A DNA stretch of 40,861 bases from Chloroflexota bacterium (GTDB taxonomy: Bacteria; Chloroflexota; UBA6077; FW602-bin22; CADDYW01): contig CADDYW010000033.1 of assembly GCA_902810745.1 (NCBI GenBank), positions 1 to 40,861 of the forward strand, given 5' to 3'. Positions 9,974-18,579 of this stretch are shown here, one piece after another. The notes under the pieces are model-generated. The model did not search any database. It saw nothing but the letters and a program-made list of their open reading frames with translations, and was not told where the DNA came from. A program made the translations under genes and the position numbers. Numbering within the stretch: the stretch's first letter is position 1; every line of letters begins with the position of its first letter.

Positions 9974-10486
9974 ATGGCAGTTCGCGAGATTTTGAGCGTC
10001 GAGCATCCGATGCTGCGACGCAAGTGTACGAAAATTCATCACCTGGATGCTGGCCTGCAGAGGCTGGTAGACGACCTTATCGAGACGATGCACCACGCCA
10101 ATGGTGTCGGCCTGGCCGCGCCGCAGGTTGGTGTTCCGGTGAGGCTTTTTGTCGTCCAGACCCCGGACGACGTCGACGAGCCCCACGCGGGCGAGCTGTT
10201 CGTCCTTTACAACCCCGAGATCATCAAGAAGTCGGATCTTTACTACCCCGAAGAGGGATGCCTGTCGATGCCTGGATGGGTAGCGAACGTGCCGCGCTAT
10301 CGACACGTCGTGATCAAAGGGCGCAATCGCCAGGGGAGGGAGGTCCGGATCAAAGGCGAGGGATTGCTCGCGCAGGCTCTCCAGCACGAGAACGATCACC
10401 TGGATGGCATCCTCTTCTTCGACCATCTCGAGAGCATGGATCAGCTTCGCCGCGTCGAGAAGGCGGCCGAGCCTGTCGAAGTGTAA
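9974..10486 (+). CDS. def: Peptide deformylase
   Basis: Removes the formyl group from the N-terminal methionine of new proteins; a cytoplasmic metalloenzyme. All three family motifs are present: GVGLAAPQ (44-51), EGCLS with metal ligand Cys96 (94-98), and QHENDH with ligands His138 and His142 and catalytic Glu139. Length is 170 residues, normal for the family. I chose ATG 9974 because GGAG lies 6 bases upstream; an earlier in-frame ATG at 9947 would add nine residues without a ribosome site. The gene stands alone between its own promoter and the terminator at 10578-10613. Confidence 0.96.
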   Translation: MAVREILSVEHPMLRRKCTKIHHLDAGLQRLVDDLIETMHHANGVGLAAPQVGVPVRLFVVQTPDDVDEPHAGELFVLYNPEIIKKSDLYYPEEGCLSMPGWVANVPRYRHVVIKGRNRQGREVRIKGEGLLAQALQHENDHLDGILFFDHLESMDQLRRVEKAAEPVEV

Positions 10487-10577
10487 AACGTGGCCGAAGG
10501 TACCTTCCGCGTATCCCGCGGGCAGCTTCTTCGGCACCATCGGGCAGACGGATCGACTTCAGCGGTACGAGATCGGT

Positions 10578-10613
10578 CAGGGGCGGTTCGACAGTCGCCC
10601 CTGTTGTGTTTTT
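10578..10613 (+). terminator. Intrinsic terminator after def
   Basis: An 8-bp perfect stem, CAGGGGCG (10578-10585) with CGCCCCTG (10596-10603), has a 10-base loop and is followed by TTGTGTTTTT. It separates def from sucC. Its T-run merges into TTTAAGAT, which could double as a -10 element for sucC, though no good -35 is seen. Confidence 0.75.
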
Positions 10614-10684
10614 AAGATGACCGTGGCTACGTGCAAAGTCAGGAAAGCGCGACGGGGCGTGGACGCCGCGCACAAGGAGTAGCG

Positions 10685-11848
10685 GTGAATTTACACGAGT
10701 ACCAGGCAAAAGAGTTTCTCCGCGAGCATGGCGTGCCAATTCCTCCGGGCCAGGTCGCGGTAACCGCTCGCGAAGCTGGCCAGATTGCGCGTACGTTCGG
10801 GCATCCGGTCGTGGTGAAGGCCCAGGTCCTGACGGGAGGGCGCGGCAAAGCCGGGGGAGTGAAGCTCGCGGCAACTCCCGCCGAAGCCGAGACAGTGGCG
10901 GAGCAGATCCTCGGCATGAACATTCGTGGTCACATCGTACGCCGCGTGCTGGTGACCGAGGCGGTGGATATCGCCCGCGAGCTCTACCTGGGGGCTATCG
11001 TCGATCGCACCAGCGGAACGGTTACTTTTATGGCCAGCGCCGAGGGTGGGATCGAGATCGAGGAGGTCGCGCGAACGATGCCCGAGAAGATCTTGCGTCG
11101 CGCGGTCGACCCATACCTCGGCTTCGCCGATTTCCAGGGAAACGAGCTAGGTTTCGGCCTCGGACTGGAATGGTCCCAGGTTCGCTCCTTCACGCGAATC
11201 GCACGAGCACTTTACGAGACCCTCGACCAGTATGATGCGACCTTGCTGGAGATCAATCCCCTGGCGATCACCCCGAGTGGTGAGCTCGTTGGCCTGGATG
11301 CCAAGATGGTGATCGACGACAATGCACTCTTCCGCCACAAAGAGCTCGAAGCCCTGCGCGACGTCGAGGAAGAGGATCCGATCGAGCGACGGGCGCGCGA
11401 AGAAGGAATCACCTACGTGAAGCTCGATGGCACCATCGGATGCGTGGTCAACGGCGCAGGGCTCGCGATGGCGACCATGGACGTGATCAAGCTCTACGGT
11501 GGTGAACCAGCCAACTTCCTGGATATTGGCGGTGGCGCTCGAGCCGAACGTGTCATGGTGGCCCTCGAGCTGATTCTCTCCGACCCGAAGGTACGCGCGG
11601 TTCTCTTTAACATCTTTGGTGGGATCACCCGCTGCGACGAAGTAGCACGCGGGATCGTCGGTGCCCTCCAGTCGCTCGGCGAGGTCGCGCGACGCGTACC
11701 GATCGTCGTCCGTTTAGCCGGGGTGAACGAAGCGGAAGGACGGGAGATTCTAAGAGCAGCCCACCTCATCGCAGTATCGTCGATGTCCGAGGCGGCAAAG
11801 GCGGCTGTCGCGGCAGCGCAGGGCAACGCCACGGAGGTCGTGCGATGA
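10685..11848 (+). CDS. sucC: Succinyl-CoA synthetase (ADP-forming) beta subunit
   Basis: The ATP-grasp subunit of the TCA-cycle enzyme that interconverts succinyl-CoA and succinate with substrate-level phosphorylation. It has 387 residues, essentially the family length. The start block [11 protein letters not shown] is typical. Lys45 in [17 protein letters not shown] is the nucleotide-binding lysine and glycine loop, and LLEINPL (187-193) provides the Mg-binding Glu/Asn. The CoA ligase part includes GGGARAERV and [14 protein letters not shown] near the C-terminus. The GTG at 10685 is preceded by AAGGAG at 5 bases. It overlaps sucD by 4 bases (ATGA), which fits equal production of the two subunits. 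Confidence 0.97.
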   Translation: MNLHEYQAKEFLREHGVPIPPGQVAVTAREAGQIARTFGHPVVVKAQVLTGGRGKAGGVKLAATPAEAETVAEQILGMNIRGHIVRRVLVTEAVDIARELYLGAIVDRTSGTVTFMASAEGGIEIEEVARTMPEKILRRAVDPYLGFADFQGNELGFGLGLEWSQVRSFTRIARALYETLDQYDATLLEINPLAITPSGELVGLDAKMVIDDNALFRHKELEALRDVEEEDPIERRAREEGITYVKLDGTIGCVVNGAGLAMATMDVIKLYGGEPANFLDIGGGARAERVMVALELILSDPKVRAVLFNIFGGITRCDEVARGIVGALQSLGEVARRVPIVVRLAGVNEAEGREILRAAHLIAVSSMSEAAKAAVAAAQGNATEVVR

Positions 11849-12729
11849 GCATTCTGGTAGGAGATCAGACCCGCCTTCTCGTTCAGGGGATCACCGGGCG
11901 CGAGGGAGCATTTCACACCCAGCAGATGGTGCAGTACGGAACGAACGTCGTCGCGGGGGTCACGCCTGGCCGGGGCGGACAGGAGGTCGCGGGCGCACCG
12001 GTTTTCAACACCGTGGCTGAGGCGGTCGAAAAGACGCACCCCAATTGCTCGATCATCTTCGTTCCGGCACCTGCTGCGCCCGACGCGATCCGCGAGGCGG
12101 TCGCGAGCCGGATTCCGTTGATCGTCACGATCACCGAGGGAGTTCCGGTCCTCGATATGATCCCCCTTTACCATTACGTTCGCGACCACGGTGCGCGCCT
12201 TATCGGGCCCAACTGTCCTGGCCTGATCTCGCCAGGAAAGGCGAAGGTCGGCATCATGCCGGGGCACATTCACCGCCCCGGCTCGATCGGCATTGTCTCT
12301 CGCAGTGGAACGCTCACCTATGAGGTCGTCGCCGCACTCACCGCGCGTGGCTACGGGCAGTCGACTGCAGTCGGAATCGGCGGAGATCCGATCATCGGAA
12401 CATCATTCGTGGACGTGCTCAAGCTCTTCGAAGCAGACGGCCAGACCCGCGCGATGGTCCTGATCGGTGAGATCGGAGGCGACGCGGAGGAGCGGGCGGC
12501 GGCCTACATCAAGGCGCACATTCGCAAGCCAGTCGTAGCGTTCATCGCGGGACGGACCGCGCCACCGGGCAAGCGCATGGGGCACGCCGGGGCCATCATC
12601 TCCGGGACGGCCGGAACTGCCCAGGAGAAGATCGCGGCACTGCGCGCGGCCGGAGTCCAGGTAGCAGACACTCCGGATCAGGTCGCGGATCTCATCGCGA
12701 GCGCGCGCATTCCCCGTGATGATGCATGA
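11845..12729 (+). CDS. sucD: Succinyl-CoA synthetase alpha subunit
   Basis: Partner of SucC. The N-terminal CoA-binding Rossmann domain starts with [12 protein letters not shown] and continues to GPNCPG (121-126). His247 in KRMGHAGAI is the phosphorylated catalytic histidine, and Glu209 in IGEIGG supports it. At 294 residues it has the normal length. The start ATG overlaps the sucC stop. The downstream secD begins 36 bases later on the same strand, so readthrough from suc into sec is possible; no terminator is visible between them. Confidence 0.97.
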   Translation: MSILVGDQTRLLVQGITGREGAFHTQQMVQYGTNVVAGVTPGRGGQEVAGAPVFNTVAEAVEKTHPNCSIIFVPAPAAPDAIREAVASRIPLIVTITEGVPVLDMIPLYHYVRDHGARLIGPNCPGLISPGKAKVGIMPGHIHRPGSIGIVSRSGTLTYEVVAALTARGYGQSTAVGIGGDPIIGTSFVDVLKLFEADGQTRAMVLIGEIGGDAEERAAAYIKAHIRKPVVAFIAGRTAPPGKRMGHAGAIISGTAGTAQEKIAALRAAGVQVADTPDQVADLIASARIPRDDA

Positions 12730-12765
12730 GCAACGCAGTGGCAGTAAACAGGGCGAGGAGCTAGC

Positions 12766-14208
12766 GTGTTTCTTCATCGTGACCTGCGAATGCTGATCGG
12801 CATCGTCATCGTCGCGGCATTCGCCTTCTTCATCGCAGATCCAGGCTCGCCGGGCTTTCACGTCAACATCTTCGGACTATCGATCAATCAGGATTTCCCG
12901 ATTCGCGAAGGTCTTGATCTGAAGGGCGGTGTCCAGGTGCTGCTCCAGGCGGATGTCCCTCCCGGGACCAAGATCGACCCGAGCTCGATGCAGGCGGTCC
13001 AGACGATCGTCACGCAGCGTGTGAACGCGCTGGGCGTCTCTGAGCCCGTCGTGCAAGCAGCGAGCGGCGATCGCATCATCGTTCAGCTTCCCGGGCTGAA
13101 AGATCCCGACGCGGCGATTCAGACGCTCGGCAACACCGGCCTTCTGGAGTTCATCGACGCGGGGACGACCCCGCTTGCCCCCGGCACGGTCGTGACAACG
13201 TCGCTCGGCGGCCCGACGACGAACCAGGTCTCGCCGACTGCAACGGCTGGAGCGGCGCCGACGGCGTCCGCGACGGCCACGAGTGGCGCCGCGAGCCCGA
13301 CGCCAGCGTCGACGAAAGTGTATCAGACGGTCATGACCGGTAAGGACCTCAAGTCAGCTGACGTCGGATTCGACCAGTACAACCAGCCGCAGGTCAACTT
13401 TACGCTGACGGCTGAAGGGTCGAAGAAGTTCGCAGATTACACGAGCACCCACGTCAAGCAGTATCTCGCGATCACCCTCGACAAGAAGGTGATCGAGTCG
13501 CCGATCATCAACGAGCCGATCACCGGTGGGTCCGGGGTCATCTCCGGAGGATTTACCCTCGACTCGGCGCGGAGCCTGGTCATTCAGCTCCGCTACGGCG
13601 CCCTGCCGATTCCGCTCAAGGTCGTCGAGAGCACACAGGTTGGGCCGACACTGGGGAGCCAGGCAGTGCAGCAGAGCATCGTAGCGGGCGCCATCGGGCT
13701 GGGTATCGTTCTCGCCTTCATGCTGCTGTACTATCGCGTCCCCGGCCTTCTGGCCGACCTCGCGCTGGTGATCTACGCCGCCGTCACGTTCGCTCTCTTC
13801 CGGATCATTCCAGTCACTCTTACGCTCGCCGGCATTGCTGGCTTTATTCTGTCGATCGGTATGGCGGTCGACGCGAATATCTTGATCTTCGAGCGAATGA
13901 AGGAGGAGCTACGCGCGGGGCGAACGCTGCGCGCGGCCATCGACGCCGGTTTTTCGCGCGCGTGGACGTCGATTCGGGACTCCAATTTCTCGACGTTGAT
14001 CACGTGCGCCATCCTGTTCTGGTTCGGCGCGACCTTTGGAGCGAGCATCATCCAGGGATTCGCGCTCACACTTGCCATCGGCGTGATCGTGAGCCTGTTC
14101 ACGGCGATCCTGGTCAGTCGCACGTTCTTGCAGCTCGTCGTCGACACCGGCTTGTTGCACGACCTGACGTGGTACGGCCTCGATCAGCCGGCGAAGGGGA
14201 CATCGTGA
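12766..14208 (+). CDS. secD: Protein translocase subunit SecD
   Basis: Membrane partner of SecYEG that uses the proton gradient to complete export. The 480-residue protein has TM1 (about 8-25), a periplasmic-type domain beginning with GLDLKGG (49-55), and five C-terminal membrane segments (from about 300) including GMAVDANILIFERMKEEL. Between residues 143 and 192 there is a Thr/Ser/Ala/Pro-rich low-complexity stretch in the extracytoplasmic domain, not conserved in the family as I know it. The start is GTG with GAGGAG 7 bases upstream. secF follows after 37 bases. Confidence 0.95.
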   Translation: MFLHRDLRMLIGIVIVAAFAFFIADPGSPGFHVNIFGLSINQDFPIREGLDLKGGVQVLLQADVPPGTKIDPSSMQAVQTIVTQRVNALGVSEPVVQAASGDRIIVQLPGLKDPDAAIQTLGNTGLLEFIDAGTTPLAPGTVVTTSLGGPTTNQVSPTATAGAAPTASATATSGAASPTPASTKVYQTVMTGKDLKSADVGFDQYNQPQVNFTLTAEGSKKFADYTSTHVKQYLAITLDKKVIESPIINEPITGGSGVISGGFTLDSARSLVIQLRYGALPIPLKVVESTQVGPTLGSQAVQQSIVAGAIGLGIVLAFMLLYYRVPGLLADLALVIYAAVTFALFRIIPVTLTLAGIAGFILSIGMAVDANILIFERMKEELRAGRTLRAAIDAGFSRAWTSIRDSNFSTLITCAILFWFGATFGASIIQGFALTLAIGVIVSLFTAILVSRTFLQLVVDTGLLHDLTWYGLDQPAKGTS

Positions 14209-14245
14209 TCGGCTGGAACCCGTTCATCGATCGGAGGCTTATCTC

Positions 14246-15190
14246 GTGATCGACATCGTCGCCAAGCGGTGGCTATTCTTCCTGATCTCCGCCATCATCA
14301 TCATTCCCGGGCTGATCTCGCTGATCGTGCCGCCCGGTCTCCAGCTCGGCGTGGACTTCACTGGCGGAACCCTGTGGGAGATCCAGTTTCAGCGGCCGGT
14401 CGCGGCAAGCGACGTCTCAAGCGTTCTCGCGGCCCATGGCTATGCCGATAGCCTGATCCAGACAGGCGCGAACAATACAATTCTGATTCGCGCGAAGGAG
14501 ATCCGTCCGGATCAGAAGATCAAGACGGAGATCAGCACGGATCTGAGGAATCGTTTCGGTCCGATGACCGAGCTCAGCTTCCAGTCGGTTGGACCGAGCG
14601 TCGGCAACGAGATCTGGCAGCGCTCCATGGGGGCAGTCGGACTAGCCTCTCTTGGCATCCTGCTGTACATCTGGTGGGCTTTCCGCCACGTTCCTCACCC
14701 GTACGCGTACGGCGTCTGCGCGGTGGCCGCCTTGCTCCACGACGCGCTCGTGGTTCTTGGCGTGTTCTCGATTCTGGGGCGCCTGATCCACGTCGAGGTG
14801 GACGCGCTCTTCGTGACCGCGCTGCTCACGGTAATTGGCTTCTCGGTGCACGACACGATCGTCGTCTTCGATCGCATCCGCGAAAATAGCATCCGCCACG
14901 CGGGCGAGCCATTCGCCTCGATCGTCAATCATAGTCTGCTTCAGACACTTGGCCGCTCGTTGAGCACCTCGCTGACGGTGCTGTTCACCTTGAGCGCACT
15001 CGTTCTCTTTGGTGGGAGCAGTACGCGGATGTTCGCTTTGGCTCTGCTGATCGGAATCATCTCGGGGACCTACTCGTCGATCTTCAACGCGAGCATGCTC
15101 CTCGTCGTCTGGGAGACCGGCGAGCTGAAGCGATTGTTCCGTCGGGGTGAGGCGGTGGCCGGCGCGGCCGCTCTCAGTAACGCGAAATGA
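14246..15190 (+). CDS. secF: Protein translocase subunit SecF
   Basis: Forms the SecDF complex with the preceding gene. The 314-residue protein has TM1 (about 8-29), the SecF signature VDFTGGT (36-42), a short external domain and five C-terminal membrane segments with GFSVHDTIVVFDRIREN. The GTG start has TCGGAGG about 8 bases upstream. The final segment LKRLFRRGE is a basic cytoplasmic tail. It converges on the DarA-like gene at 15314. Confidence 0.95.
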   Translation: MIDIVAKRWLFFLISAIIIIPGLISLIVPPGLQLGVDFTGGTLWEIQFQRPVAASDVSSVLAAHGYADSLIQTGANNTILIRAKEIRPDQKIKTEISTDLRNRFGPMTELSFQSVGPSVGNEIWQRSMGAVGLASLGILLYIWWAFRHVPHPYAYGVCAVAALLHDALVVLGVFSILGRLIHVEVDALFVTALLTVIGFSVHDTIVVFDRIRENSIRHAGEPFASIVNHSLLQTLGRSLSTSLTVLFTLSALVLFGGSSTRMFALALLIGIISGTYSSIFNASMLLVVWETGELKRLFRRGEAVAGAAALSNAK

Positions 15191-15196
15191 CGGACT

Positions 15197-15223
15197 GGCG
15201 AGATCGGGTCTTCTGGTCTCGCC
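15197..15223. terminator. Hairpin between convergent secF and DarA-like genes
   Basis: GGCGAGA (15197-15203) pairs perfectly with TCTCGCC (15217-15223) across a 13-base loop, directly after the secF stop. No T-run follows on either strand, so termination by this hairpin alone is doubtful; it may stabilise transcript ends. Confidence 0.35.
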
Positions 15224-15313
15224 GCGTCGTCAACCAACCGTCTTCGATCCAGATCGATGACATCTCCAGGCCGTGGCGAGACCGCGGCTCGGTAGCGCGT
15301 CCGCCCCGTCAGG

Positions 15314-15556
15314 CTACAGCTTCTCGAAGCGCGCCACGTTCAGGACGAAGACGTTCGCGTTCGTCACCGACTTCCGAATCAGGTCGATCACGTCGTTGAC
15401 GTACTCCTCGGCAACACCGACGACGATGGTCGAATTGCCCTTCTTCAGAAATCCGCCCGCGCTGTTGATGCGCGTTGCACGGAATTCGTGCTTGATCAAT
15501 GCGTCGACCAGACGATTCGCGTCGTCGTTCGTGGTGATGGTAAGGATGAGCTTCAC
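15314..15556 (-). CDS. Short DarA/PstA-type cyclic-di-AMP receptor homologue
   Basis: An 80-residue PII-like protein of the cyclic-di-AMP receptor family (also called DUF970). It starts KLILTITTNDDANRL and keeps the ligand-site elements I recall for the family: Arg26 and Thr28 (FRATR), GGFL (34-37) and Gly40-Asn41 (KKGNST). Position 24 is Glu where I recall Asn. Usual members are about 109 residues; here the long loop before the last strand (NANVFVL, 67-72) is missing. GTG 15556 is chosen because GGAG lies 7 bases upstream and a strong promoter ends at 15587, which excludes the upstream ATG at 15622. It follows the lytic transglycosylase on the same strand by 74 bases. Whether it still binds c-di-AMP is untested. 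Confidence 0.85.
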   Translation of the reverse strand: MKLILTITTNDDANRLVDALIKHEFRATRINSAGGFLKKGNSTIVVGVAEEYVNDVIDLIRKSVTNANVFVLNVARFEKL

Positions 15557-15586
15557 CGTCTTCTCCAGCCGCCAGTACCAGGCTTG

Positions 15587-15615
15587 AACATACGTGACGG
15601 TGGCTGCCCTGTCAA
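15587..15615 (-). promoter_or_regulatory. Predicted strong promoter of the DarA-like gene
   Basis: On the minus strand, consensus TTGACA (15615-15610) and TATGTT (15592-15587) are 17 bases apart. Expected transcription start is near 15580, about 24 bases before the GTG. It sits between the stop of the transglycosylase gene and the receptor gene, so the receptor can be made independently. Confidence 0.65.
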
Positions 15616-15630
15616 CTAGCACGTCGCCGG

Positions 15631-18207
15631 TCAGCCCGCGGGGGGCGTTCGATACAGCAGCTTGTACTCCTGATAGAAGCGATAGATGTTGCGAACGTAA
15701 TCCTTCGTCTGTTGGAACGGCATCTCTTCGACGAGCAGGTCGAGATCGCGCCGTGGATTGTCGCTCAGCCAGCTCTGGACGTTGCCACCGCCTGCGTTGT
15801 AGGCGGCGAGTGCCAGGAAGGGGTCGCCGCCGAAAGCTCGCGTTTGTGAGGCCAGGTAGGCGGCACCGAGCGGGATCGCGATGCTCGGTCGATAAAGGTC
15901 AGTCGGATCGAAGTTGGAGATTCCGATGGACTGGGCCACATCGATCGCCGTCGACGGCAGGAACTGGGTGAGACCGAGTGCGCTCGCGGATGATCGCGCG
16001 GTCGTATCGAATGCCGACTCCTGGCGGATCAGAGACACGAGCAGCAGCGGATCCACCTCGTACTTCCGAGACGCCTGGACGACGAGGTCACGGAACGGAA
16101 ACGGATAGACCAGACGCTGCAAATAGAGCGGCGACTGATAGCTGTTGGGAGCCGGGGAGATCATCAAGAGTCGGTACGCGGCCGCCATGGACTGCGACGT
16201 GCGGCCCACCGTGCTGAGGACGTCCGACAAGGCATACAACGAGCGTCCATCGTCACGGTACTGCTTCATCGCCTGGGCGACCTCGCGGTCGAGGTCATCT
16301 TCCAGGCCAAGCTCTGCAAGCTCGCGGATTCGGCGAAGGGCGTTGCCCTGACTGATTGGCGCCCCGAGGTATGGCTGGCTCGCGCTGCTCTGGTCCGGGT
16401 GAGTCCACGTCGCCAGCCAGGTCTCGAAGATCACGCGCTCGCGATTGAGCTCCGCCTCGCTCGGTGGCTCGGCAAGGGATGTATCGACCTGCCTTGAGGT
16501 GCCGCCCGCGAGCTCAAGTGCTCGGAACGCGTAGTAATCTCCCGGGTTCGCCTTCCAGGCGAGCTCGAAGTCTCGTCTCGCCTCGGCCGTATTTCCAGCC
16601 CGCTGCTCCATCTTGCCCAGCCAGAGCAAGGCGCGTGCGCTGGCCGGAGTCGTGGGCCAGCGGTCACGCACCATCTGGAACATCGCCCGGGCGGCCGCAA
16701 AGTCGAGGTTCTCGTAGCTTGCCCAGCCGACGTCGAAGGCGGCGGCGGGCGCCAGGGGGCTGGCGGGAAACGACGTGATCAGCTGCTTCTCTAGCTCGAG
16801 AGCACCATCGGGCGAGCTACGTTTGAGATACTGGCTCGCGTCCCAGAGGGCCTGCGGAGCACTCGGATCAGACGGATGCTGCCGGGCAAAGCTCTGCAAG
16901 AACGTCACCGCCTGCGTGGTGTTGCCGGCTTGCTGAAGCGCCTGGCCTTCGAGGAGCACCGCCGAGCCAAGCCGGCCGTCGCCCGGGTATAGGCTTGTGA
17001 AGCGGTCAAGCTGCGCGGCCGCGGCGCTGAACGCGTTTTGCGCCAGGAGCGCCCGGCCGCGATCGTAACGGGCGGTTGCCGCATCCGGGCCGTTGGAATT
17101 CTGATCCAGGTAATCGCCGAGCGCGGCGACTGCCCGATCGAACTGTTGCGCCTTGAGATAGGCTTCGCCCGCCGCGAAATCGCTGACGGTCTGTCCGAGT
17201 GCCTTCAGGCCGGCGATGACCGCTCCGGTATCGATCCCCGCCGACCCCTCCTCGAGGATCTGGCGGTAGAGTGCGACTGCCTGCGCAGAGCTTCCGCTCT
17301 GTTGCAGTGCCTGGGCCTGAAGAAGCTGATAGTGCGCTCGCGTCGAACGGTCATTACTCGGGCGCGCGGCAAGGGACGCGTACCACGCGGCCGCGTCGTC
17401 GGGGTGTCCACCCTGTTGAAGCGTGGTTCCGACGGTCGTGGCCGCCTGTAGCTCTTCCGACAGGGGGACGCCGGCCTCGACGGCGCGACGCAGGTGTGCG
17501 ATTTCGCCGCTCGTGTCGCCACTGGCCTGTGCGATCTGCGCGAGCGCCCACTCTGCGTAGCCATCAAGCGCGTGATTATCTGTGGTCGCGAGGTACTGCT
17601 GCAGATAGCTCGACGCGTCGCCCCGTCGACCGTCGCGAAACGCGATCTCGCCGAGAGCAAACCTGGCGCGCGGCGCGTCCGGTCCCGATTGATTCTGGTT
17701 GAGATACCGCTCAAACTCGGCTCGTGCCGCGGCGCTATCGCCGTTTTCCAGGAGGCTCCGCGCAAGTACAAACCGGGCTTGCGCCGCGACGGATCGGTCG
17801 GAATCGCCCGCGAGCTGACGAAGCTGAGCCTGCGCCTCGGCGACGTCTCCGTCGGCAAGTCGGCGCATCGCCGCGACCAGGCGGGGATCGTCCACCGCGG
17901 GTTTCTCCTGAACGACGGACCGATCGGTCGAGCCCGTCGCGCCACCGGTTTCGACCGGGAGCAGCGCGTGCGACTCGGCCAGTGTCGAGAGAGGAAGCGA
18001 AGCTCCGACCTCGGGTAGCAATGGTGGTAAGGGTTCGAACGTTATCGTCCGTGGCAGAAGTGTCGGCGTGATCGTGGGACGCGGCGGCGGCGCCGACGAC
18101 CTGCTACTTCCTCCAGCGTGCGAGACCATCTTGAGCGCGATCAGGAGGCCAAGCGCAGCCGGAATCGCCACCGACCAGGCAGCCTGAAGCTGTCGTTTGG
18201 GGTTCAT
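15631..18207 (-). CDS. Membrane-anchored TPR lytic transglycosylase (Slt70-like)
   Basis: Cleaves the glycan strands of peptidoglycan, forming 1,6-anhydro ends. 858 residues: one N-terminal membrane anchor (about 10-28), a Pro/Thr-rich segment (39-60), a long helical TPR-type region with many repeats of the 'A-x-x-x-Y/F-x-x-x-L' kind (about 110-600), and a C-terminal SLT catalytic domain. The catalytic Glu730 lies in RQESAFD, followed by ALGLTQFLPSTA and LAAYNAGGGNV, all typical SLT blocks. ATG 18207 is preferred because the membrane anchor follows directly; an in-frame ATG at 18276 would add 23 residues. No clear Shine-Dalgarno precedes 18207. Two perfect palindromes lie upstream. Confidence 0.92.
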   Translation of the reverse strand: MNPKRQLQAAWSVAIPAALGLLIALKMVSHAGGSSRSSAPPPRPTITPTLLPRTITFEPLPPLLPEVGASLPLSTLAESHALLPVETGGATGSTDRSVVQEKPAVDDPRLVAAMRRLADGDVAEAQAQLRQLAGDSDRSVAAQARFVLARSLLENGDSAAARAEFERYLNQNQSGPDAPRARFALGEIAFRDGRRGDASSYLQQYLATTDNHALDGYAEWALAQIAQASGDTSGEIAHLRRAVEAGVPLSEELQAATTVGTTLQQGGHPDDAAAWYASLAARPSNDRSTRAHYQLLQAQALQQSGSSAQAVALYRQILEEGSAGIDTGAVIAGLKALGQTVSDFAAGEAYLKAQQFDRAVAALGDYLDQNSNGPDAATARYDRGRALLAQNAFSAAAAQLDRFTSLYPGDGRLGSAVLLEGQALQQAGNTTQAVTFLQSFARQHPSDPSAPQALWDASQYLKRSSPDGALELEKQLITSFPASPLAPAAAFDVGWASYENLDFAAARAMFQMVRDRWPTTPASARALLWLGKMEQRAGNTAEARRDFELAWKANPGDYYAFRALELAGGTSRQVDTSLAEPPSEAELNRERVIFETWLATWTHPDQSSASQPYLGAPISQGNALRRIRELAELGLEDDLDREVAQAMKQYRDDGRSLYALSDVLSTVGRTSQSMAAAYRLLMISPAPNSYQSPLYLQRLVYPFPFRDLVVQASRKYEVDPLLLVSLIRQESAFDTTARSSASALGLTQFLPSTAIDVAQSIGISNFDPTDLYRPSIAIPLGAAYLASQTRAFGGDPFLALAAYNAGGGNVQSWLSDNPRRDLDLLVEEMPFQQTKDYVRNIYRFYQEYKLLYRTPPAG

Positions 18208-18220
18208 GGTGACAGTCACC
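18208..18220. promoter_or_regulatory. Perfect palindrome GGTGAC-A-GTCACC
   Basis: A 6+1+6 perfect inverted repeat lies immediately upstream of the transglycosylase ATG, where a ribosome binding site would be expected. It could be an operator or a small RNA fold that covers the start. No known regulator is assigned. Confidence 0.4.
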
Positions 18221-18271
18221 CAGCACGAAGGTGTGGAGGTGCCAACAGGTTGGAACGGGCTGCCCGATCGT

Positions 18272-18286
18272 ACCATAATTTATGGT
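18272..18286. promoter_or_regulatory. Perfect palindrome ACCATAA-T-TTATGGT
   Basis: A 7+1+7 perfect inverted repeat, AT-rich in a GC-rich background, in the divergent region between the transglycosylase and the Trm112-like gene. Its form suits a dimeric repressor. It is 52 bases from the palindrome at 18208-18220 but shares no half-site sequence with it. Confidence 0.5.
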
Positions 18287-18338
18287 CAAATCAATAGCCG
18301 AAAAGTCCTGCCTGCTGGCACGGTCGCTCTCGTGGGAG

Positions 18339-18368
18339 TTGCACTGCGCTTCGAGCGGGTGCTATTGT
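18339..18368 (+). promoter_or_regulatory. Predicted promoter of the Trm112-like gene
   Basis: TTGCAC (18339-18344) and TATTGT (18363-18368) are 18 bases apart, 27 bases upstream of the start codon. Confidence 0.5.
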
Positions 18369-18395
18369 ACGGATGGAGCAAGGAGGGTATGGAAG

Positions 18396-18575
18396 ATGAT
18401 CAGCCAGGAGCTGCTGGACATCCTCGTCTGTCCAGCGTGCAAGACGAAGGTCGTCCTGGAGGACGACTTACTGGTTTGCGGGGGATGCGGCCGACGCTAT
18501 CCGATTCGGGACGGCATCCCGGTTATGCTGATCGAAGAGGGAGATAAGCTTCGGCTACCCAATCCACCGGCGTGA
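18396..18575 (+). CDS. Trm112-like zinc-ribbon protein (YcaR/UPF0434 family)
   Basis: A 59-residue protein matching the Trm112p-like family: MISQELLDILVCPACK at the start, then CGGCGRRYPIRDGIPVML. The two pairs CPAC and CGGC form a zinc ribbon. Eukaryotic and archaeal Trm112 activates methyltransferases; the bacterial role is unclear. The ATG at 18396 has AGGAGG 9 bases upstream. It converges on the phosphoribosyltransferase gene with only 4 bases between the stops. Confidence 0.9.
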   Translation: MISQELLDILVCPACKTKVVLEDDLLVCGGCGRRYPIRDGIPVMLIEEGDKLRLPNPPA

Positions 18576-18579
18576 GGTG

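Noticed and set aside
9794..10540. Minus-strand open frame over def
   Set aside because: It covers a clear deformylase gene, has no family pattern and is explained by codon bias on the opposite strand.
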